DNA from: Chamaecyparis obtusa
Taxonomy: Eukaryota > Streptophyta > Pinopsida > Cupressales > Cupressaceae
Length of the DNA: 64,000 bases
Direction: 5' to 3'
Assembly (NCBI GenBank): GCA_027943335.1
Contig: BSBK01001119.1
Span: forward strand, 785,001-849,000
The notes below the pieces were generated by a model. That model saw only the letters and a program-made list of their open reading frames with translations. It did not search any database and had not been told where the DNA came from. Below, piece by piece: positions 1 to 10,310 of the stretch; the stretch's first letter is position 1, and every line of letters starts with the position of its first letter. Both the position numbers and the translations under genes were made by a program.

Positions 1-1059
1 TTGGGAGGAGCATCCATTCAGTGGTTTTCAAGATTACCTTCTACGATCAAAACTTTTGAGGAATTGATTAAATTGTTTTATCAACAATATTCCTACAATA
101 TTCAACATCCGATTACCATGATCGATATCTGTAACCTCAAACAATATCCAGGGGAATCATTCCTAACTTTCCTCAAGAGGTGGCGAAAGAAGTTTTCTCT
201 ATATGCTAGACCAATTCCCGAAATGGAGAAACTTGAAATCTTTATCAATAATCTTGTTCCAGAGCTCAACTATCCATTACAAATGCAAGATCATGTATCT
301 TTTGATAAAATGGTGGATAATGCAATCAAGATTGAGAAAGTACTTGTCAAGAAAGGAGAAATCACACTTCAAAAGGACAAGTCTGAATCTGGATCTAGCT
401 CAAAAGATAAAAACAAGAGCTGGAATAGAAACAAAGGTATCATCTCTGACGGTGTTGTTGACACTATCCACACCCCATCAAAGGCATAGGCCTACAATCT
501 CACCCTTGCCACCAAAGCCATTGAAGCTTCAGAGCAAAAATCTGCTGAACCATCTCCAAAGAAGTCATTCAAACGATGGGATAATAAACAAAAGTTTACT
601 CCCCTGGGAGAATCTTTGGAATCTGCTCTAAGGACCCTAATAGCTGATAACATAATCTCTTTACCACCAATCCAAAAACTTGATCCGGATCCAAAACCAT
701 ATTGGTGGAAAGATAATGCATTATGTGCTTTCCATCGGACTAAAGGTCACAAAACTAATGGATGCTTTCACTTGAGGCATACCATTCAAGACTTGATAGA
801 TCAAGGGGATATCATGATTGATAATCCTACCAGCAATAATGATCACACAGCATTTACAGAACCGTTTCCACAACATGGAAAAGGAGTTTCCACTTCCCAG
901 CCTAACATGGGGGCAAAAGTCAACTATGCCTACCCTAGAAACGATGCTATCATCAATATGGTTGAACCATGTCTCTCTGAAAGCTGCAATGTCATCACAA
1001 TTGTACGAAGAGATAGAAATCATTCCTCAGCTAATGCAGTTACCAGATCACAAGTTTAG
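1..1059 (+). pseudogene. gag: gag of Tat-type gypsy element (5' truncated by window)
   Basis: This is the capsid/nucleocapsid part of the polyprotein, forming the virus-like particle in the cytoplasm. The visible start lies inside the retrotransposon gag domain (about residues 1-120; W8, 'FLTFLKRWRKKFSLYARPI' and 'FINNLVPEL' are typical). A charged Lys/Ser linker follows. A single zinc-knuckle-like motif, 'CAFHRTKGHKTNGC' (near base 724), matches the C-x2-H/C-x4-H-x4-C pattern of Tat gags. The TAG at 487-489 interrupts the frame, which then continues unchanged to a TAG at 1057. The stop at 487 is probably a C-to-T change of CAG. The true start is upstream of the window. Confidence 0.85.
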
Positions 1060-1065
1060 ACTCAT

Positions 1066-2007
1066 TTGAAAGGACAAACACCAAGTTCATCTAATGTCCC
1101 TAAGATACCTTTCAATCTCACATCTACTTCTAAACAGAAGGTTGCCTCGAAATCTTCCAATCCAAAGGATACCAGACCTACATCTTACAGCATCGTCCAA
1201 CAACTCCAGCACACCAATGCCAAAATCTCCATGCTTGAGTTACTTCGAATATCTCCAGCTCACAGAGATATCCTAGACAAAGCTTTGCTTGGCTCTAATG
1301 TTCCTGATGATCTAGATCTAGACAGGTTCCAAACTATGGTTGGTCATCTAACATCTCCGCAATATATCTCCTTTTCAGAGGAAGATGACAACTCTTTGAT
1401 TCACCCACACAATCAGCCCTTACACATAGAAGTCTTGATCCAGAACCGTCGCATCAAACGTGTGTTGATAGATGGGGGTGCAAGCCTCAACATTTGTTCT
1501 TACAACTTGATCACACAGTTGGGATTCTCAGAGGTGGCTATTGATCCTCGAAAGAAGATCACTATAAAGGCCTATGATGAACAGGAAAGATCTTCTAAGG
1601 GCACCATTGTCTTACCCATCCGAGTGGGTCCAGTCATCAAAGATACCACATGTCAGGTGCTCGATCTACCATTGGCTTATAATATCCTTCTAGGGAGACC
1701 CTGGATCCATGAAATGCAAGCCATTCCTTCTACGTATCATCAATGCTTGAAATTTCCCTATGAAGGAGTGGAAGTTACTATCCCAGTAGATCTGAATACA
1801 ACTTGCAATACATTGAAGGAAAGTGCCGATAAGCTTGTTCCCAACAATAGAGAATCTTTCATCAAGCAACAAAATGTCACTTCCACATCTAATATGGATG
1901 ACATTGCTAAAGATATCAATATCAAAGAAAATGGGATGGGAGAATACACTATAGAGCCAGTCTTGTCTCTGACATCTCTCCCAATCTCACCTAAGTCATA
2001 TGGCTAA
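1066..2007 (+). pseudogene. Retroviral-type aspartic protease region of the Tat element
   Basis: This region would cleave the gag-pol polyprotein during particle maturation. The catalytic loop reads 'VLIDGGASLNICS' near base 1463, where the usual D-[ST]-G is D-G-G. That change at the residue after Asp is common in plant gypsy copies and may or may not be active. The second conserved element, 'ILLGRPWIHEM' (near 1684), is the standard flap/C-terminal signature of plant Ty3 proteases. About 130 residues of low-complexity linker precede it. The reading frame is the same as gag and is separated from it only by the TAG at 1057. It ends at a TAA at 2005, after which the same frame resumes. Confidence 0.85.
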
Positions 2008-2010
2008 TCC

Positions 2011-2730
2011 TTGAAGCAGTCTAAATCAGAACCTAAGGAACCTATGGAAGCATACAAAAGACATTTTGTGGTGGAGCAAGTATCCAAACAAGAATTTGAA
2101 GAGGATGAAGCTGTGCTGGCATGGCTATATAAAGAGGATTCTGAATCTAAAATTGTTCAACCTAGTGAATCTATAGCACCTACAATCCCTGCTAGTTCAT
2201 ATGGTCCAGGAAACAAATTGATAGCCAAGATGGGATATTCTGGTCAAGGACCTCTAGGAATTAGGGGAAAGGGTCTTGTGACCCCCATTTCACATATTGG
2301 TCGAGCCAAAAAAGATACTGGTGGCATAGGGTTTAAGAAGAAACCCTATCATCTCAAAGGTGGTTGTTCTCATGTCATAGAACAAATTGCACCCGAAGAA
2401 CCCCTTCTTAAGAAAGAAGATATAGAACCCTCTGATGATGATTCAAATAGCTCTGAGCTTATCCCCTATGAAAAATTTCCTAAAGAGATCAAAGATCTTC
2501 TTGATGATAACGATGATCCTATTAGAAGAATTAATGTAGTAGAAACACAAGAACCTACTGTAGCGCAAGAGATGGTTGCACCACAAGAACCAGCTAATCT
2601 CAAAGGCAATCAAACTGATCAAGAAGAAGGGGGTAGTTATTCTAACACTGATTCCCATGAATATGAATTCAAGTCAGAGACTGAGGGTAATCCTTCTTGG
2701 GGTATTCATCCTGATTTCACACATTTTTAA
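2011..2730 (+). pseudogene. G-patch domain segment between protease and RT
   Basis: Near bases 2194-2340 the frame encodes a glycine-rich block with 'AKMGYSGQGPLGIRGKGLV' and a downstream 'GGIGFKK'. This matches the G-patch signature (hydrophobic-x2-MG-[FWY]-x-G-x-GLG-x-x-x-G). G-patch domains usually bind RNA or activate helicases, and they are known as an insertion in some retroviral and gypsy pol polyproteins between PR and RT. The rest is acidic, disordered-looking sequence rich in Glu, Asp and Ser. It lies in the same frame as the flanking domains and ends at a TAA at 2728. The role here, probably binding genomic RNA or stimulating RT, is inference. Confidence 0.7.
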
Positions 2731-3399
2731 AGATTTCCTAGAGATCCTGAATCAGAAGCTGAGTCAAATGACTATGAATGGGGTGCCATTCCAGAAGAAG
2801 ATGAGCTTATAATGGAGAAATATATAGATGTTATTCACCAATATGTATCTCAACCCGACGTGGGTCTAGAGCGAAACAATGAACTTAACGTGTCTGATTC
2901 ACCTATGGCTGAAGAGGACTCCCATGATGATGTTGAGCCTATTCACGAATTGAATATTTTGAGCTGTAATATCACCTTTGAACTTGAGCATCGGGTTAGG
3001 ACCAATGATGACATATCCACATCCATGAACACCATATCCCAAGCCTTTTCCACTTTGACTATCCAACGCCCTGCTCTTATCGACCAAACTTCCACAAACC
3101 CAAACCATGGTATGTAGACCTTCCCAAATGACTATGTCCTTGCCTGCTACCTCAATGCCATTGAGCCTATGAGTACTTTCATCAGTGAACCGAGCGTCAG
3201 CATGACCGAGTCGGACATCAAATATCTTAGTCAGAAAAACAAGAGTAAAAAGAAAAAGAAAAAGAGTTCTGAGGGTGAAAACCACTTTGTGGCAGTCTCA
3301 GAACCGACAAAAGTAAAAAGAAAAGACGTATCTGAAGGTGAAAACCTCTCTGAGGTGCCTAAGGATGAGATATTTGATGTCCTTCCAAGTCATTTATAG
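2731..3399 (+). pseudogene. Acidic linker of the Tat polyprotein before RT
   Basis: The polyprotein frame continues through stops at 2728, 3115 (TAG) and 3397 (TAG). It encodes hydrophilic sequence without a recognisable fold: acidic stretches, then a lysine run near 3245-3265 followed by two similar 'SEGEN' blocks. Long disordered linkers between protease and RT are usual in Tat elements. I see no catalytic motif. It is listed because it is continuous in frame with RT, with no frameshift. Confidence 0.6.
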
Positions 3400-3441
3400 G
3401 ATAGATCTCCAGTTCTAATTGAGCCAACTCAATCCATCAAT

Positions 3442-4854
3442 TTGGGTACAACAGAGGAACCACAATTGGTACATGTAGCACAATCTTTATCAGACAAAGA
3501 GAAACAGAACTTCACTACCTTCTTATCAGAGAAAAAGATCAACTTTGCATGGAAATATTCAGATATGCCAGGATTGGATCCCAATCTCATTATGCACCAT
3601 CTATCCATTGCTCCCGGAGTAAAACCAATCAAACAAAAATTGAGAAAGATGCATCCTCATGTTGCACTCTTAGTCAAAGAAGAACTAGAAAAACTCCTAA
3701 AAGCTGGATTCATCCATGTCATAGACTACGCTGAGTGGATTTCCAACATTGTACCTATTTCCAAACCAGATGGTTCCATCAGAGTGTGCACGGACTTTAG
3801 GGATGTGAACAGAGCATTCCCTAAGGATGATTTTCCACTGCCTAACATTGATATGATAGTAGACATGACTGCGGGCTATGAAATGTATTCCTTAATGGAT
3901 GGCTTTTCTGGGTACAACCAAATCAAAATTGCTCCAGAAGATCAAGAGAAAATAGCTTTCACATGTGCGTGGGGAACTTTCTGTTGGAATGTTATGCCAT
4001 TCGGACTCAAAAATACTGGAGCTACATATCAAAGAGCAATGACATCTATTTTTCATGATATGATGCATAGAATAATGGAGGATTACGTAGATGATACCTT
4101 GGCAAAATCCATGATTAGAACTAAACATCTAACAGACTTGAGCATGATCCTCGACAGAATGGAAAAATTTAGTGTTCGACTAAATCCTAAAAAGTGTGCT
4201 TTTGGAGTCACTTCTGGAAAGCTCCTAGGATACATCGTCTCCAAGAAAGGCATTGAAGTTGATCCAGCTAAGGTCAAGGCTATAATAGAGATGCAACCTC
4301 CCACAAATATCAGTCAAATGAGGACGTTGCAAGGTAGAGTTCAATCTATCAGAAGATTCATATCACAGCTAGCGGACATCTCACAACCTTTTACAAAAAC
4401 ATTACATAAAGGTGTGACCTTTGCATGGAATGAAGAATGCGAGAACAACTTTAAACATATCAAGAAGTATCTATCAAATCCACCTATATTGATGCCTCCT
4501 ATTCATGGGAAGCCATTAATATTATATGTCTCCACAACAGATACATCACTGGGGGCATTGCTAGCACAACATGATGAGAACAAGAAAGAAAGAGCCATCT
4601 ACTATATCAGCCGAACTTTAGTGGCCTATGAGAAGAACTACTCAATGATAGAGAAGGCATGTCTCACTGTGATCTTTGCATCACAGAAATTGAGACACTA
4701 CATGTTAGCTCATACTACTCATTTGGTAGCTAAAATTGATCCACTAAAATATCTCCTAAGCAAAGCTGCCCTCACAGGTAGACTAGCTAAATGGGTCATG
4801 CTCTTGAGCGAATTTGACATTGAATATGTTGAAAGAAAAGCTATCAAAGGATAG
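3442..4854 (+). pseudogene. pol: Reverse transcriptase and first RNase H of the Tat element
   Basis: This part copies element RNA into cDNA and degrades the RNA strand. The N-terminal lead-in ('WKYSDMPGLDPNLIMH') and the block 'KPDGSIRVCTDFRDVNRAFPKD' region are canonical Ty3/gypsy RT. The catalytic box is 'YVDDTLAKS' at 4084. The fingers/palm motif 'LMDGFSGYNQIKIAPED' sits near 3894. The first RNase H follows from about 4420 ('LYVSTTDTSLGALLAQHD', 'YYISRTL') and runs to 'LSEFDIEYVERKAIKG'. The TAG at 4852 falls where a Gln is expected after KAIKG, consistent with CAG to TAG. The RT core itself is uninterrupted for 470 codons. Confidence 0.92.
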
Positions 4855-5520
4855 GTCATTGCTGATCAATTAGCTGAAGCACCACTGTTTGATGATACAC
4901 CCATGCAAATGGAATTTCCCGATTCCTCTATCATGCACCTCTCTTCTAGAGCATGGCGGTTATTCTTTGATGGCTCCTACACACAGAATGGATCTGGAGC
5001 AGGCATATTGTTCATCACTCCTCAAGGATACTTGATACCCAAAGCATTTAGATTAAAGTTTCCTTGCACAAAAAATATTGCTGAATATGAGGCACTTCTC
5101 AATGGTATGAAAATGGCAATACAGTGGAGAGTTACAGAGATGCACATTCATGGAGACTCACAACTGGTTATCCACCAAGTCAATGATGTGTACCAAACTA
5201 AAGATGAAAAGCTCATTCCTTACAAGAGAATGGTAGATGATTTAAAGAAATACTTCATCTCTATCACATTTGAGCAAATACCCAGAACGGAGAATAAGGC
5301 TGCTGATGCAATGGCAACATTATCTACTCTTTTACAGCAGCCCGAACATGAACTACGCTACGAGTTCCTGGTGGAAGCCCTATCCTATCCTGCATATGAC
5401 TCCCCTGAAACCCACATGATTTGCACTGTTGTAGGTTATGACTCATCTCGCTACAAAAATCTATTCTCCTATCTCCACGACCAAATCATCCCTGAGTCCT
5501 TTAACCGTTTTGAGAAATGA
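4855..5520 (+). pseudogene. Second (archaeal-type) RNase H of the Tat element
   Basis: After the stop at 4852 the frame continues ('VIADQLAEAP'). It then enters a second RNase H fold at about 4950: 'WRLFFDGSYTQNGSGAGI' carries the first catalytic Asp, 'AEYEALLNGMKMAI' the Glu, and 'MHIHGDSQLVIHQVND' the second Asp. 'TENKAADAMATLS' supplies the last Asp region. This duplicated RNase H diagnoses the Tat branch. Its established role in the lineage is presumed to be RNase H activity replacing or supplementing the degenerate connection domain. The segment ends at a TGA at 5518. Confidence 0.88.
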
Positions 5521-6705
5521 AACCTTATCCGATCTGCATCTCGATATGTCATAATTGGTAATGATCTGTACAAATGAGGTCTAGATGGTACATTGCTTAG
5601 ATGTTTAGAATGAGAAGAGTCTCAATGTGCATTAGAGGAAGTCCACGAGGGTATATGTGGGTCACACTCGAACGGTTTAACGTTAGCTCAAAAACTTATT
5701 AGGGCTGGGTACTATTGGCCTGAAATGGAAAAAGAGGCTATTAAATTTGCTAAAAACTGTCAACAGTGTCAAGTACATGGCAACTTGATTCATGCTCCAG
5801 GGAGAGATCTGATTCCCTTTACTACACAATGGCCTTTTCAACAATGGGCATTTGATCTCATAGGTGCTATCCATCCGCACTCTTCTAATGGACATACCCA
5901 TATAATCACAGCTACAGATTATTTTACAAAATGGGTAGAAGCAGTTCCTCTAACACAAGCAACGGGGAAACGGATCTCTATGTTCATCCTGAACTACATC
6001 ATTTGTAGATATGGGATCCCTCACTCTATAATTACAGATAACGGGGGACAATTCAAAAATAAGGACCTAGATGACTTATGTGCTAAGTTCAAGATTACTC
6101 AACATTGGTCTTCTATCTACTATCCTCAAGGGAATGGACAAGCTGAAGCTTCAAACAAAAATATCTTGAAAATCTTGCACAAAACAGTGAATAAAATAGG
6201 AAGAGACTGGCATCTGATGATCAATCCAGCTCTCTGGGCATACAGAACTAGTATCAGAATGCCTACAGGGGCTACACCTTTCGCTTTAGTTTATGGGTCT
6301 AAAGCGGTACTGCCTATTGAGGTTGAAATCCCATCACTCAGAATCAAAATGCATGGACTTGTCACTGATGAAGACTACAGAGTGTCTAGGTTACAAGAAC
6401 TTGAATTACTAGATGAACACAAGCAAGCAGTGTATGATCATCTCAGAGTGTATCAGAAAAGAATGTCTAGAGGCTACAACAAGAAAGTCAGACATAGAGA
6501 ATTTCAGGTTGGCGATCTAGTGTTGAGAGAAAATCCTAAAAATCAATCACATCAAGAACGCAATGGGAAGTTCGAACCCAATTGGTTGGGTCCCTTTGTT
6601 ATCACTACTACTTTTGGCTCTGGTGCCTATCAACTCTCAATGACTGAAGGAGAATAGCTCTAAGAACCAATCAACGTTCTCCATCTGAAGAAATTCTACG
6701 CTTAA
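5521..6705 (+). pseudogene. int: Integrase of the Tat element
   Basis: Integrase inserts the cDNA into the host genome. The N-terminal HHCC zinc-binding region spans about 5635-5785 ('EVHEGICGSH' and 'CQQCQVHG'). The DDE core has Asp in 'WAFDLIGAIHPH' (near 5849), Asp in 'IITDNGGQFKNKD' (near 6034) and Glu in 'YYPQGNGQAEASN' (near 6145). The C-terminal part includes 'FQVGDLVLRENPKNQ' and 'NWLGPFVITTTFG'. Stops interrupt at 5575 (TGA, at an expected Arg), 5611 (TGA), 6655 (TAG) and 6661 (TAA). The natural end is the TAA at 6703-6705 after 'HLKKFYA', a typical Tat pol terminus. Confidence 0.9.
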
Positions 6706-9073
6706 GGCATTCAGTGCTTGGTAAATGTCCTGAAAAAAAAAATCTTAAAAATCAGAAAAAGTCCTGAAAAAATGAACATCTTGGTGAAAACCTAGCAATA
6801 GGCGCCTTGATGATTCACAAAAAAATTGAAAAAATGAAAAGTACAAAAAAATTGAAAAAATGAAAAATACAAAAAAATGAAAAAAAGAAAGAAAAAGTGC
6901 CTTGGTGAAAACCTGGAAACAGGCACCTCGGTAGCAAAAATAGAATCTCTACCAAGATGGTGAAAACCCGGCAAATGGGTGCCACTTGTTCCAAATGCTC
7001 CATCTATCAGCACAATCTTGGTCTTTCCCAGCTTTCAGTCTTGCTTTAGTTTGTACATATCTCCCGGTTTGTTTCTGCATATCCTGGTTTCAATAAGTCA
7101 GTCTGTACACCAATCAGCTCAAGCGTCTGTATCCTATCAATGTTCAAACTTGGGGGCAATCAATGTCATATCCTATGGCCTCCAATGTATCTTAGACGTA
7201 TCCTATCCAGTCAGAGTCCTTTGAAGCTTCAAGTTGAGTCAGTCAGTCAGTCTCGTCTCCAGAAAGGATTTTGCATCTACAACAACGCAATCAAACATCA
7301 AAACTCAACTGAAAACAATCTGTGCTTCATGCTTTTATCTCCTTGTATGCTTACTGATTCGCATTGAGATTTTTGCATTTTGTGTCCCTTCGAGCTCTTC
7401 GATGATGTCCTTTATAGGATTTAGAGAGTGATGACTGGGGGCATAATCTTTTCTTTATTTTCTTCTTGTATGTGAAAATCTAAAAACTTTGGAAATTCCG
7501 GATTGAAATGGTGTCCGACTGTAAGAGCCTCTATCTTGAATTGGATGGCCATGCGTACCTCGACCATTGATACCCAGAAAATTCAAGGACGTTTAATCTA
7601 ACTATTATCTTTTTGAGTAAGTTCTTTCTCCTACTGTGGAACGCAATCTTGCCTAAGGATGTGAATGATAAAGGGTCACTACGGATAATTCACATTGGAT
7701 TTAGAATGATCTCTTGACTGTTTGATGTGTTTGTAATGCAAGGCATACTCAGGTCATCACAATGTTTATGTTTTGATGCTTGTACAAATTGCTATATCAA
7801 AATGGACATGATATTCAGGTCATCCTAGCACTTGTGCCTTGGTGCTTATATCTAATCCGACATTTCGAAAACAAAATCAATATTCATATATCCATGGTTG
7901 TTTGACCAGTGGGTGTTGTATTGATTCTTGCGCATACAAATCGATATTCATATGTCTATGGTTTCATGGCTAGTGGGCATTGTATTGATTTATCCGGTTA
8001 CCTAAAAGTTCAATGATGATAACAAATCGACATATGATCAGTGACTAGGTCCTAGGTCTTAGGTTGCATTTCATCTTGCATGTCTCTTTGCATTTTGCAT
8101 GTTGCATTATCTCACAATGACTAAATGAACTTCAATGCTTAAACAATTCTTTAAATCCCATCTTCAAATCTAACAAGAGTTGAATCTCACACGAAGGTTC
8201 CTCCAATGAAACAGCAAGTAGAATCCTTTTTCGGGATCAAAATTGAAATCTGAGATCATTCATATTATTAATTGCTTGCATAATCAACCTTCAATCATCA
8301 CAGAAATCCAGTATTCAACTTAACTGATTATCTTACATCAAACTATCAAAATTTCAACTTGGTCAACCATGGTCAACTCATGGTCAAACCTAGTCAAACT
8401 TGGTCTTTTGGGACCTTCCAACGATGTAGAATGCATTCCCAGATGTGTTTTAACCACTTCTCAAATCAATTAACATGCTTCTGAACTCTCAACATTGACT
8501 TTTCTTGTCAGATTTTAATTTTCATCCCGAAGGGGGCATGGTATTGCACATCATTCAAAGTCTGTAAATCAAATTTATCAATATCTTTCATCAGTGATCA
8601 AGACAACAATCACGTCTAGTCGCTGATTCATCAAAAGTCCTCATCGCTTGGGGCAAATCTATCATCACTTGGGGCATATCAGATTCATCAAGATCCATAT
8701 CAATCTGGTATTCTCCTAATCTTGTAAACTGTATCAGTTTTTACAACCATCGGATCATAGTGTTCTTTCCTTGGTTCTTCGGCAACTGAAGGATTCGGAT
8801 GTGATACTTGCTAGTTCTGCTAAGACAATTGAGTCTAGAACGGGTCACTCACTTCTTATCAATCCTAAGGTTCAGAATCAGGCATTTTGACACTTTTTCG
8901 CAATCATAGGTTCATTGCTGCTACAGTGAACATTATCTCTGGTCATTCAGGACCTCCTATCTCAATATCTCTCAATCAGTTTCTATCTTGAGATCGGTTT
9001 ATCTTTCGAATCAGTTTCATATCTCTATCAAACACAGACTTTCTTTGAACCACTGCGCTTCACACAGTAATTC
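6706..9073 (+). other. Long 3' noncoding region of the Tat element
   Basis: This is the 2.4-kb stretch between integrase and PPT, as is usual for Tat elements. From 6780 to 6990 it holds three spaced copies of a 'GGTGAAAACC' motif followed by 'GGCGCCT/GGCACCT/GGGTGCC', separated by A-rich filler. This arrangement recurs downstream of pol in plant Tat/Athila elements. Short ORFs here are not convincing. A cluster of GGTCAA boxes lies at 8361-8397. I see no further gene. Confidence 0.7.
8361..8397 (-). promoter_or_regulatory. Cluster of W-box-like TTGAC(C/T) motifs
   Basis: Four GGTCAA/AGTCAA hexamers begin at 8361, 8371, 8382 and 8392. On the minus strand these read TTGACC x3 and TTGACT, the core bound by WRKY factors. 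The 10-11 bp spacing places them on one helical face. Function is inference; nothing else here shows a promoter. Confidence 0.3.
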
Positions 9074-9087
9074 AAAGAGGGGCAAAA
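9074..9087 (+). other. Polypurine tract of the Tat element
   Basis: AAAGAGGGGCAAAA directly precedes the 3' LTR start (TG at 9088). It would prime plus-strand DNA synthesis. One C interrupts the purine run. Confidence 0.8.
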
Positions 9088-10310
9088 TGTAATACCCCAA
9101 AAATGGGCTATAAGTTCATTAACCTCCTACATCGACAAATCGAACAAAATCGACATCAAAGTCCTAACCTAAGGCACATCTAACATCATCGAATCATAAT
9201 TGATTATCTTAAATTCTACATCGGGGAATATTCCTAATTATCTTAATTATCTTTAATTTAATGATTATTTGGCGATAAATCACATTTATCCTAAGTTTGA
9301 TTAATTGAATATTTTCATATTTAATTAATTAGATTTAATATTTGCCACTTAATTGTGTAATTAAATTTAATTCTATCTATTATTAATTGTATTATTTAAT
9401 TTTGACAATAAATCAAAATTCCTATCTTTAATTGATTAAATTCTTATTTAATTAATTAAAGCATGTTGTCATTATTTAATAATATAATTTTTAATAAAAG
9501 TTTGATAAAATAGTTAATTAACCCATAAATTAATTATTTCATTTCAAAAATCAGTTGAGTTGAGGATAAATCACTTTATTTATTTATTTAATTCTTAATT
9601 ATTATGCATATTCAAAAGAAACAGTTAAACTCCAAATCAGAAAATCAATGCAAGTTATTGACTTTTTGGAACTCAACATCCTTTTGGGAGTTCAAAAAGC
9701 TGATCTAAACTCTAATTTGAGTTAAAAAGCTGTTTTTGCATGATTTTGAGAATTAACTATCTTTCATGATCAGATAACTCAAAAATCAAGCTGAGTTTAT
9801 TTGAGTGATTTATGGCTTTTATCCATGCACCTCCAAAGCCCTGGATTTCTATAAATTAAGGCTTTAGCTCTTCACAAATCATCTCATATTTTGCACAATC
9901 ACGCTGGAGAATTGGAATTGAAGAATCAAAGCTCTTGCGAATCGACATCTTTGTGAGATCAATCTTTTTTTTTTTTTTGCATTCATTTAGATTCATATTT
10001 CATATCATTTCTAGATTAGCATAGCATATCAGTTTTCAATAGCATAGATTCATATCAAGTTTTTATCATTCTTATTGCGTAGAAAAATCCAAAAAAAAAT
10101 AGAATAATTGCATTCAATCTCATATCTAGATCAATTGCATTCAAATCCTTCATTTAGGTGTCGTCTAGGTCACTGATCTCAATAATAATCTGAGAACATT
10201 AATCTCACACCTACTAGAAGGCAGTAAATCACTTGGTTAGATTAGATTTCAATTTTGCACGATTTTGATTTTTGCTAACCTCTAATGTTTTACTGAGTGT
10301 TGTGTCTACA
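9088..10310 (+). repeat. 3' LTR of the Tat element (1223 bp)
   Basis: It starts TGTAATACCCC right after the PPT and ends TGTCTACA. LINE coding sequence begins at 10311, which sets the right edge. U3 is strongly AT-rich (9230-9620). A TATA-like box, TATAAAT, is at 9850-9856, so transcription would start near 9880. The first LTR copy lies outside the window, so the edges rest on TG...CA, the PPT and the interrupted LINE frame. Confidence 0.8.
9850..9856 (+). promoter_or_regulatory. TATA box of the Tat 3' LTR
   Basis: TATAAAT sits in 'TTTCTATAAATTAAGG', about two thirds of the way into the LTR, where the U3/R border is expected. It has no downstream element gene in this LTR copy. Confidence 0.45.

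Larger units (their letters stand above)
1..10310 (+). mobile_element. Tat-lineage Ty3/gypsy LTR retrotransposon, 5' part outside window
   Basis: Domain order is gag, aspartic protease, G-patch, RT, RNaseH, a second (archaeal-type) RNaseH, integrase, a 2.4-kb noncoding tail, PPT and 3' LTR. A second RNaseH between RNaseH and integrase is the known hallmark of the Tat/Ogre/Retand branch of Ty3/gypsy. The window opens inside gag, so the 5' LTR and primer site are not visible. All pol domains lie in one frame (frame 1) from base 1 to 6705. That frame carries about a dozen stop codons but no frameshift I can find, so the copy is dead. Its 3' LTR end abuts LINE coding sequence, so the element appears to have inserted into the LINE. 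Confidence 0.9.

Noticed and set aside
2899..3285. Minus-strand 128-codon ORF with hydrophobic start that mimics a signal peptide
   Set aside because: Antisense of the Tat polyprotein's lysine-rich linker; the run of Phe/Leu comes from complementing AAA/AAG codons.
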